A stretch of DNA of 7,416 nucleotides, from positions 1-7,416 of the forward strand of contig CAMJFV010000089.1 of the NCBI GenBank assembly GCA_946405045.1, read 5' to 3'. The stretch's first letter is position 1; every line of letters begins with the position of its first letter. Below are positions 1-5,897 of the stretch, piece after piece. Source of the DNA: an uncultured Bacteroidales bacterium. GTDB lineage: Bacteria > Bacteroidota > Bacteroidia > Bacteroidales > Paludibacteraceae. The position numbers and the translations under genes were made by a program. Under the pieces are notes generated by a model. It was given only the letters and a program-made list of their open reading frames with translations. It searched no databases and had not been told where the DNA came from.

Positions 1-55
1 CATCTTCCGCCCAACTCCATGCTCCTTCCGCACTCTTGTAGGCATGAACCTTCAT
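1..55. repeat. 55-bp direct repeat, copy 1 (inside esterase gene)
   Basis: Bases 1-55 are identical to 3297-3351. The match stops at base 56 (a against g) and may continue beyond the left edge. It encodes the conserved VHAYKSAEGAWSWAED part of the shared domain. Confidence 0.95.
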
Positions 56-277
56 ATTTAGAATAGGTTTGTTTATGCCTTCGAGGTTGGCGATGATTGG
101 GGCAGTGGATGGAGTTATCTCACTGATAAGAACCATGTCAAAACCGCTTAAATCGCTTGTCGCTGAATTGCAATCAATCTCTTCTACATAGAACTCTTTT
201 ACGTTCATCAGCATTGGCGAGATTATATCATTGACGTGGGTGGCGTCTGTAGGGTCTGTTATGTAGGCAATCTTTTT
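1..277 (-). other. Shared alpha/beta accessory domain, N-terminal part, in the esterase
   Basis: From the codon for Lys742 (277) to the left edge, the esterase reads KKIAYITD, then FDMVLISE, then STAPI, then LNMKVHAYKSAEGAWSWAED. It aligns without gaps to residues 694-785 of the lyase (3573-3297, constant offset 3296 bp), with 61 of 92 residues identical by hand count. The alternation of hydrophobic strands and helices suggests a Rossmann-like fold. The domain runs on past the window edge. Its function is unknown. Confidence 0.85.
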
Positions 278-2500
278 CTGTCCGTCCTTTAATGTGTCTT
301 TACGGATTGTTTCAGATGGAGATTGTCCCGGATCCTCTTCTTTACCTCCCTTAAACATAGCAGTCACTGTAGTCGCCTTGGCTGGCATTGTGAAACGGTA
401 GATGGTCGTCTTTGACTTTTGTGAGCCATCTTGGTTCCAGCTTTGGAATGTCGTGCCTGAGGCAGGCAGCACTTTTGCTGTGACAGGTGCACCGACAGGG
501 AATTTTGCAGAAGTGGTTATTTCTCCTGGTTTGTCGATGTTGGCTTTCACAGTCACTTGGTACATTGGCTTCATATATCGCTGCAGTGCACTGATATATG
601 GATCTTTGTTTGCTGTCAACTCTTCAATGATGAATCGACAGAGAGTCAATGCTCCCATTTCTTGGAAGTGAGTGTTGTCTGTGCTTCCGTTAGGATAGTT
701 GGTATACTCTCCTTTTGGATATGTATTGTAGAAGAAACGTTGATTGTAAGTGGATGAAAATTGTTTGAACATATTGTATGACTTCATGTTCAAATCAACG
801 AATGCGCACTTTCTGTTCTTTGCTACACTTTCCATCGCTCCACGATAGTCGGCTCCATTCTCTGCAAATACGTTACGCATTCCGGAATTGTTCCAAGCGT
901 TCATCACCATTGGGGATACAAGCACAGGAATGGCTCCCTTGCCTCTTGCCTCCACCACAAACGAGTCGATGTAGAGTTTGTATTTGTCGACGGGAGTGTA
1001 GCGCTCTGGCTTGGTGTCACGGTCGTTGTGTCCGAACTGTATAAAAACGAAATCGCCTGGTTTCAATGCATTCAACACTGTCTTCCATCTTCCTTGCTCA
1101 CGGAAACTTCTCGAACTGCGTCCTCCAATTGCATGGTTGACAATCTGAATGTCGGAGTTGAAGTAGTACTTCAACACTTGTCCCCATCCTGTCATAGGGA
1201 ACTGGCTGTCTTTGTAGTCGCAGACAGTAGAGTCGCCGATAAGGTATATCTTACGGATTGTTCCATCCTTGCCGATAGTCACGCAGATATCCAATCTGGC
1301 AGTTTTCCCGTTAGCAAGCACCATCTCCACAGAGTAAGTTCCATTGTTTGTGACAGAAAGGGTTGACCTTGTCTCTCCTGATATCACCTGGTTGTTGAAA
1401 TACCATTTGTACGACTTGGCATCTGAGGCAACCAATGCTTTTTTGTTGTTGTCAATAGTCAGTGTAGGCTCAGTGACCTGTGCCTGAGGCTCATCTTCTG
1501 GCTCTTTTACGTTTGATTCATAGACAGCCTTGTATGTCACGTCGGCATTGCCCATCTTGACTACGTAAAGAGACTTAGTAGATATGCTCTTCTTATTGCC
1601 GTCCTCCCAGCGTAGGAATTTGGCGTTCTTTGCTGGAATAGTCTTCAAAGTCACATTTATTCCTTCTGGAAACTCAGCTGTACGTGAGATGGCCTGAGAT
1701 TTAGAAGCATCGTTGATCTTGATTGTAACCTTGTGGCGAGGCAGGGTGCAGGCAGCAAGTTTTTTCAAATCTGCGTTAGTGCTTTTCTCGATTGTCTCCA
1801 CCACAAATCTTGCATTTTCAGTTGCTCCGAGCTCCTGATAGTGCACCTGGTCTGTATTTCCGTTTCTATAGTTAGGATACTCACCGGCAACAAGGTGCAT
1901 TGTGCAGAATCTCTCAGAATATAGCTGTCCTTGAGCGACGAAGAGGTCGTAGCAGAACTTGTCAAGATCCACCAAAGGCACACCTGTGCTCTTTGCAACT
2001 TCTCTCATTAATTGAGGGTGCTCATGATAAGAGTCGTATGGCTTGCCGTTTGTCCAAGCCGCGCGACGTACGGTAGACACCAAAACAGGAATTGCTCCTT
2101 TAGCTTTTGTGTCGTTCACAAATTTCTTGATGTTCTCCTCGAACACACCCTTTGGTGAGTAACGTTTAGGGTCTGTGTTACGGTCGTTGATTCCAAATTG
2201 GATGAATACGTAATCTCCTTTCTTTAGCTGGTTTCTGACTGCTGGCCAGTGGTCTCTGTAGAAACTCAGTGAACTGGTTCCTCCTACTGCTTTGTTATAA
2301 CAAACGGCTTTAGATTTGTCGAAGAAGAATGGCAACATCTGTCCCCATCCCTTGCGAGGAGCATATCCGTCGTTATAATCCTGAACGGTTGAATCTCCGA
2401 TTGTGAACACTCTTAGCTGTGCATTAATGAATGCGGGGGCACTCAGTATAAGCATAAGAATGGCCATCAAACGTTTGATATATATTGCTATTTTGTTCAT
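1..2500 (-). CDS. Secreted tandem GDSL/SGNH (CE12-type) rhamnogalacturonan acetylesterase, C-terminus cut by window edge
   Basis: The frame is open from an ATG at 2500 to the left edge (833 residues visible). It starts with a signal peptide (residues 1-28; basic MNKIAIYIKR, then a hydrophobic run ending in INAQ). Domain 1 (about 29-240) is an SGNH hydrolase: GDS with nucleophile Ser37, GG at 73-74, GIND with Asn105, and Asp217-x-x-His220. Domain 2 (about 417-630) repeats the set: Ser424, GG at 459-460, GHND with Asn492, Asp608-x-x-His611. Both catalytic sets look intact. GDST plus the D-x-x-H block match rhamnogalacturonan acetylesterases, which deacetylate RG-I. Between the two lie an InlB B-repeat-like segment (about 256-328) and an Ig-like segment (about 341-410). 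A second B-repeat-like segment (about 645-717) follows, then from residue 742 the alpha/beta domain also found in the neighbouring lyase. A T9SS sorting domain beyond the edge is expected but not seen. An in-frame ATG at 2512 would add four residues. Substrate is inferred from family and neighbours; a xylan or other acetylesterase role remains possible. Confidence 0.9.
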   Translation of the reverse strand, partial: MNKIAIYIKRLMAILMLILSAPAFINAQLRVFTIGDSTVQDYNDGYAPRKGWGQMLPFFFDKSKAVCYNKAVGGTSSLSFYRDHWPAVRNQLKKGDYVFIQFGINDRNTDPKRYSPKGVFEENIKKFVNDTKAKGAIPVLVSTVRRAAWTNGKPYDSYHEHPQLMREVAKSTGVPLVDLDKFCYDLFVAQGQLYSERFCTMHLVAGEYPNYRNGNTDQVHYQELGATENARFVVETIEKSTNADLKKLAACTLPRHKVTIKINDASKSQAISRTAEFPEGINVTLKTIPAKNAKFLRWEDGNKKSISTKSLYVVKMGNADVTYKAVYESNVKEPEDEPQAQVTEPTLTIDNNKKALVASDAKSYKWYFNNQVISGETRSTLSVTNNGTYSVEMVLANGKTARLDICVTIGKDGTIRKIYLIGDSTVCDYKDSQFPMTGWGQVLKYYFNSDIQIVNHAIGGRSSRSFREQGRWKTVLNALKPGDFVFIQFGHNDRDTKPERYTPVDKYKLYIDSFVVEARGKGAIPVLVSPMVMNAWNNSGMRNVFAENGADYRGAMESVAKNRKCAFVDLNMKSYNMFKQFSSTYNQRFFYNTYPKGEYTNYPNGSTDNTHFQEMGALTLCRFIIEELTANKDPYISALQRYMKPMYQVTVKANIDKPGEITTSAKFPVGAPVTAKVLPASGTTFQSWNQDGSQKSKTTIYRFTMPAKATTVTAMFKGGKEEDPGQSPSETIRKDTLKDGQKKIAYITDPTDATHVNDIISPMLMNVKEFYVEEIDCNSATSDLSGFDMVLISEITPSTAPIIANLEGINKPILNMKVHAYKSAEGAWSWAED

Positions 2501-2532
2501 GATGGTACTCATTAATTAGACATAAAGAGAGC

Positions 2533-2558
2533 TAAAGGAGGGGAAAATCCCTCCTTTA
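2533..2558. other. Strong 10-bp hairpin between lyase and esterase genes
   Basis: TAAAGGAGGG (2533-2542) pairs perfectly with CCCTCCTTTA (2549-2558) around a 6-nt loop. A T-rich tail (2559-2562) follows only on the plus strand, where no gene ends. In the direction of the genes the hairpin is followed by GCTCTCTTTATG, which is not a good U-tract. It lies 83 nt beyond the lyase stop and 33 nt before the esterase ATG. It could be an mRNA-stabilising or processing hairpin in a bicistronic message, a partial terminator, or a leader structure. Confidence 0.5.
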
Positions 2559-2619
2559 TTTTGAAAAGCACCATTCCTCAAGTGGCTATGGGTATAAAAT
2601 TTTAGGAATTGTGCTTGTT

Positions 2620-2636
2620 ATAAAAAGATTTTTTAT
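2620..2636 (-). other. Weak AT hairpin just after the lyase stop
   Basis: ATAAAAA and TTTTTAT arms (2620-2626, 2630-2636) form a 7-bp stem of A-T pairs only, with a 3-nt loop, 4 nt past the lyase stop codon. Without G-C pairs or a following U-run on the minus strand it is unlikely to be an efficient intrinsic terminator. The remainder of 2501-2640 shows no other gene or convincing promoter. Confidence 0.25.
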
Positions 2637-2640
2637 GGTA

Positions 2641-2889
2641 TTACTGCTTTACAATGAATTTTGCCACGTGGTGTATACCATTGCCATCGACACTTATCAT
2701 GTACACTCCTGATGCCATGCCAGACAAACTTGTCTGATAGTTGTTGCGGCCAGGTGTTGTTTCGATTGTCTCTTGGCGGATGATCTTTCCAGTGATACCG
2801 ATTATAGATATGTTTGCCTTATCATATCCATCGTTGTCGAATGAGATATTCAAAATGCCAGACGAGACGTATATGCTCATTCCTGTAGC
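2641..2889 (-). other. T9SS type A-like C-terminal sorting domain of the lyase
   Basis: Residues 922-1003 contain the pattern typical of type A sorting domains: an ISIIGITGKIIRQ strand, then LSGMASGVYMISV, then a basic hydrophobic end KFIVKQ. In Bacteroidetes such domains direct outer-membrane translocation by the type IX system and are cleaved on export. Assigned by pattern; not checked against a profile. Confidence 0.75.
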
Positions 2890-5652
2890 TGTCGACTTGA
2901 AGGTGTCTGTGTTTGATAATCCTGAGTTCATTCCCATCAAGTAGTAGCATGCGTTGCGAACGATTGATAGAGCGTCGTTTGTAAGATTTGCGTAAGAACT
3001 GCTATTCAAACCGATTTGGATAAATTTGTCGGAGATCTTAGTTCCTGCTATTGATGCTCCTACAGGGATTTCCAATATGCAGACTTGATTCTCGTCTTTT
3101 ACGGATGCGATAGACTTTATGTCTCCTGTCGCATTGGTAAATGATTCTGGATTCATGTATGTAAGCGCCTTGGTCTCTACCTCAGATACCATCTGAATCT
3201 CATTGCTATTAGAGAAGTCGATGTCTTTGAACATTGGATGTGATTGAGCTGCCGACTCTACAACCAAATCTGTAGCGGTAGTGTTATCTCCGTAACCATC
3301 TTCCGCCCAACTCCATGCTCCTTCCGCACTCTTGTAGGCATGAACCTTCATGTTGAGCACTGGTTTGGCAATACCCTCAATATTTGCCATTATAGGTGCG
3401 GTAGAAGCTGATACTTCACTAATAAGAACCATATCAAATGCGTTCAAGTTGGCTTGGGCATTATTAGCGTCAATTATTCTGACATACAAATCGTCAGTTT
3501 TGCTAAGCATCTGATAAATCTTATCGTTCTTAAACTCTGCATTAGTAGTGTCTGTTATATATGCGATGCGTTTAAGTGAACCGTCTACTTGCTTTATGTT
3601 CACTTTGTATGCGACTTCGTTATCGCCTCCTTTTGTCTTGACGGTGAATGTGCCGTTTTCTGCAGTAGTGCCTGAGATGACAACTTTATTTCCATCTGTT
3701 TTGATAGATAGTCCTTCTGGCAGACCAATAACGTCTACTCCTGTAGCTGTTCCACCGAATGTGAAGGATAGATCAACAGACTCATTTGGCAAAAGCTCCT
3801 GATTCAAAGATCCTTCGTAAGAAAGAGTCGCCACTTCTGGATTTGGAGGAGTGACCTCATGACCAGGAGTATAGATGTCAGGTTGAGATATCTTATCCAC
3901 ACCGTCGCCGATATAGAAACCTAGATGAGGTGGCTGGTTGTAACTTGAGTTTTGCCAAGCTATACCACAACGGTAGACTGGATCATGCATAAGCGTAAAG
4001 AGTCTGTGTTTGCTCTCGATAGTGGTGGTATAAATATAGATTTTGTCGCCATCATGAAATATCACCTCTTCACGCCAGTCTCCCAATATGTCGGCTGAAA
4101 GACATGGAGTGTTTTTTGTTCCGTTGCATGCATTACCTTTGAATGTGATAAGACGGTCAGTTCCGTTGCCATTCCACTTGTCACACTTAGTTCCATCTAG
4201 TAATTCATCCTGCAAATCTCCATCCCAGTAGATACGGAAGTTGACGCTTGGCTTTGTGCTTGAGATTTGATTTCCTTTGCAGTCAAACACGCCAGGAGCA
4301 GAACTCCACATTTCAAAACCTTTGTGTTTTGCATCAATATCAGCAGCCATACCACGACCGTTGTCGGTTCCTGTTTTCTTTCCGTGGATCACCTTGTTGG
4401 TCTTTAGGTCTCTCATTTCATATCCGTAGGCAGATCCCTTATCCTCGTGTACAAACCATCCCTCAAGTCCTGGACGGTCTGGGTCCATATCAGATACGTG
4501 CATAGCGTCGCCATGTCCGAATCCTGTTCTTGAATAAGTCTTTCCATCATCATCTATAATAGCTGAGCCAAGGATGATTTCGTCTTTACCGTCACCGTCA
4601 ACATCAGCAACAGAGACGTTGTGGTTTCCGTCACCGTATGCTCCCTGACCCTTCTTGTCTGAGTTGTGGTACCAGCGCTGCACAAGTTTTTTGTTTTTGA
4701 AATCGTAAGCTGCAAGAGTTGTACGTGTATAGTATCCACGACACATCACCACACTTGGATGAACGCCGTCCAAATAAGCTGTACATGCGTTGAAACGGTC
4801 AACACGGTTGCCATAGCTGTCGCCCCATGCCGACACATTGCCTCTGCCTGGAGTGTACTCCACAGTGTGGATCTCTGCACCTGTGGCACCTTCGAAGATA
4901 GTTAGATACTCTGGACCAGTCAACACATATCCGTTTCCGTTACGGTAGTCAGCGTTAGGATTGTCGTTGCCCAAAATCACATTTTTGCCTTTTCCGTCTT
5001 TTGTGCCGGGAGCTGTCTTGCAGACCATCTCACACTTGCCGTCGCCATCATAATCATAAACTTGGAATTGAGTGTAGTGAGCACCTGAGCGGATGTTGAT
5101 TCCTAGGTCGATTCTCCAAAGGAATGTTCCGTCCAGTTTGTAACAATCAATAAGAGTGTTGTCGGTCTTTCCACTCTGCGAATTGTCTTTCGCATTGTTG
5201 GGATACCATTTCACGAATAGTTCATACTGTCCGTCTCCATCCACGTCGCCCACGCTCATATCATTGGCTGCATAGTTGTTGCCAGGGCGTTTAAGATTAA
5301 GGGTCTTGTATTGTGCTCCCCACGGTGTGACAGCGGATGAGGCGTCTATCTCTTTTCCTCCGACCACGGTCTTTATGACATATTTGGAGTTGGCTTCTCC
5401 TTTTGTGTCCACATAGTTAGTTTTAGAGGTAATAGGAGTTTCGTTCACTTTCGTGCCATCACGATAAATGTTAAACCCGGCGGATTTGTCATCTGTTCCA
5501 AGGAATCTCCAGCTGATGAAAACTCCATTGTTTACTTTGACAGCCACCACACCTCTGTCAAGATACTCCATCTGTTTAGTAGCAGACCAAGCTTCTGCCT
5601 GTCCAGTAAGTAACAGACCAAGAAGTAGTAAGTTAGTAAATAAATGTTTCAT
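2641..5652 (-). CDS. Secreted rhamnogalacturonan lyase, polysaccharide lyase family 11, with Ig-like, alpha/beta and T9SS sorting domains
   Basis: Complete, 1003 residues. PL11 enzymes (YesW/YesX type) cleave the rhamnose-galacturonate bond of the RG-I backbone by beta-elimination. A signal peptide spans about 1-21 (hydrophobic run, cleavage near QAEA). The mature protein begins with the family signature MEYLDRGVVAV (28-38) and FISWRFLGTD (45-54). The catalytic beta-propeller runs to about 598 and shows calcium-binding-type loops DVDGDGQYE (136-144), DYDGDGKCE (200-208) and DVDGDGKDE (350-358). YesW-like enzymes are about this catalytic length, so some 400 residues are extra: an Ig-like segment with GLPEGL and ISGTT (about 607-688), the alpha/beta domain shared with the esterase (about 692-908), and a C-terminal segment (about 922-1003) with VYMISVDG and a final KFIVKQ resembling T9SS type A sorting domains. 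The ATG at 5652 gives the signal peptide directly. The paired 13-bp operator-like repeats lie 40-73 bp upstream, and the regulator gene precedes it on the same strand. Extracellular or surface location is inferred from the sorting domain. Confidence 0.95.
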   Translation of the reverse strand: MKHLFTNLLLLGLLLTGQAEAWSATKQMEYLDRGVVAVKVNNGVFISWRFLGTDDKSAGFNIYRDGTKVNETPITSKTNYVDTKGEANSKYVIKTVVGGKEIDASSAVTPWGAQYKTLNLKRPGNNYAANDMSVGDVDGDGQYELFVKWYPNNAKDNSQSGKTDNTLIDCYKLDGTFLWRIDLGINIRSGAHYTQFQVYDYDGDGKCEMVCKTAPGTKDGKGKNVILGNDNPNADYRNGNGYVLTGPEYLTIFEGATGAEIHTVEYTPGRGNVSAWGDSYGNRVDRFNACTAYLDGVHPSVVMCRGYYTRTTLAAYDFKNKKLVQRWYHNSDKKGQGAYGDGNHNVSVADVDGDGKDEIILGSAIIDDDGKTYSRTGFGHGDAMHVSDMDPDRPGLEGWFVHEDKGSAYGYEMRDLKTNKVIHGKKTGTDNGRGMAADIDAKHKGFEMWSSAPGVFDCKGNQISSTKPSVNFRIYWDGDLQDELLDGTKCDKWNGNGTDRLITFKGNACNGTKNTPCLSADILGDWREEVIFHDGDKIYIYTTTIESKHRLFTLMHDPVYRCGIAWQNSSYNQPPHLGFYIGDGVDKISQPDIYTPGHEVTPPNPEVATLSYEGSLNQELLPNESVDLSFTFGGTATGVDVIGLPEGLSIKTDGNKVVISGTTAENGTFTVKTKGGDNEVAYKVNIKQVDGSLKRIAYITDTTNAEFKNDKIYQMLSKTDDLYVRIIDANNAQANLNAFDMVLISEVSASTAPIMANIEGIAKPVLNMKVHAYKSAEGAWSWAEDGYGDNTTATDLVVESAAQSHPMFKDIDFSNSNEIQMVSEVETKALTYMNPESFTNATGDIKSIASVKDENQVCILEIPVGASIAGTKISDKFIQIGLNSSSYANLTNDALSIVRNACYYLMGMNSGLSNTDTFKSTATGMSIYVSSGILNISFDNDGYDKANISIIGITGKIIRQETIETTPGRNNYQTSLSGMASGVYMISVDGNGIHHVAKFIVKQ
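2930..3573 (-). other. Shared alpha/beta accessory domain, complete copy, in the lyase
   Basis: Residues 694 to about 908. It opens with RIAYITD (strand), has FDMVLISE (739-746), KPVLNMK (763-769), a tryptophan-rich GAWSWAED (778-785), SHPMFKDI (804-811), and closes with FIQIGLNSSS and a helix ending CYYLMGM. The order of strands, the HPMFKDI element and the final G-L/A-helix pattern recall ThuA or class I glutamine amidotransferase-like folds, but no GxCxG nucleophile elbow is visible, so an enzyme of that class is not indicated. The fold assignment is inference; the function is unknown. Confidence 0.7.
3297..3351. repeat. 55-bp direct repeat, copy 2 (inside lyase gene)
   Basis: Identical to bases 1-55, in the same orientation, 3296 bp away and at the same place in the shared domain. 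Outside this block the two genes differ at many bases although the protein alignment stays gapless to 3573. Confidence 0.95.
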
Positions 5653-5691
5653 GATAATAGATGTTTAGATTGTTAATGTCTAGTTGTTTGC

Positions 5692-5725
5692 GTAAATCGT
5701 TTACATCAGTTTGTAAATCGTTTAC
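5692..5725 (-). promoter_or_regulatory. Candidate operator: two GTAAATCGTTTAC copies 21 bp apart upstream of the lyase gene
   Basis: GTAAATCGTTTAC occurs exactly at 5692-5704 and again at 5713-5725. Each copy is an inverted repeat (GTAAA, 3-nt centre, TTTAC), and the copies start 21 bp apart, about two turns of DNA, so both face the same side of the helix. The near copy ends 40 bp before the lyase ATG. AraC-type regulators commonly bind direct repeats at such spacing, and the adjacent gene encodes one. A palindromic unit would also suit a dimeric LacI-like repressor. No convincing TTTG/TAnnTTTG promoter pair could be placed between the repeats and the ATG. Confidence 0.6.
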
Positions 5726-5752
5726 GGTTGCGAAGATATGACAAAGGGGCAA

Positions 5753-5774
5753 GGGGCGTTTTTAAAAACGCTCC
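5753..5774. other. 22-bp near-perfect palindrome in the regulator-lyase gap
   Basis: GGGGCGTTTTT is followed directly by AAAAACGCTCC: all 11 positions pair if one G-U is allowed. As RNA it would form a stem with a small TTAA loop, 123 nt after the regulator stop. No U-run follows on the minus strand. It may be a terminator remnant or a protein-binding site. Confidence 0.35.
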
Positions 5775-5833
5775 AAAGAATAGGAGAATCACTCCACGGA
5801 ATAATTCATTGTCGAAAAAGTCCGATGGAAAGG

Positions 5834-5858
5834 GAGATTTTTTAAATTTTAAAATCTC
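5834..5858 (-). terminator. Possible weak terminator hairpin downstream of the regulator gene
   Basis: GAGATTTT (5834-5841) and AAAATCTC (5851-5858) form an 8-bp stem with a 9-nt AT-only loop, 39 nt past the regulator stop codon. The tail on the minus strand is CCTTTCC, so termination strength is doubtful. A second AT-rich inverted repeat, GTAAAAA/TTTTTAC (5861-5867 with 5874-5880), lies between it and the stop. No gene is apparent in 5653-5897. Confidence 0.35.
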
Positions 5859-5897
5859 AGGTAAAAAGGCTTTTTTTTACGTTTTTTCTAAATGTTT

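Noticed and set aside
2510..2512. ATG at 2512 as start of the esterase
   Set aside because: It is in frame and possible (adds MSTI), but the ATG at 2500 already gives a typical signal peptide; no ribosome-binding signal decides between them.
2559..2562. Plus-strand intrinsic terminator formed by the 2533-2558 hairpin and its T-tail
   Set aside because: No plus-strand gene precedes it, so there is no transcript for it to end; kept only as a hairpin.
1..3573. Shared sequence as an insertion sequence or mobile element
   Set aside because: The similarity is confined to an in-frame protein domain, with no transposase or terminal inverted repeats.
5731..5738. TATCTTCG (minus strand) as a Bacteroidetes -7 box
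   Set aside because: It resembles TAnnTTTG but no TTTG lies at proper distance upstream, and it would put the operator pair downstream of the start site, which does not suit an activator.
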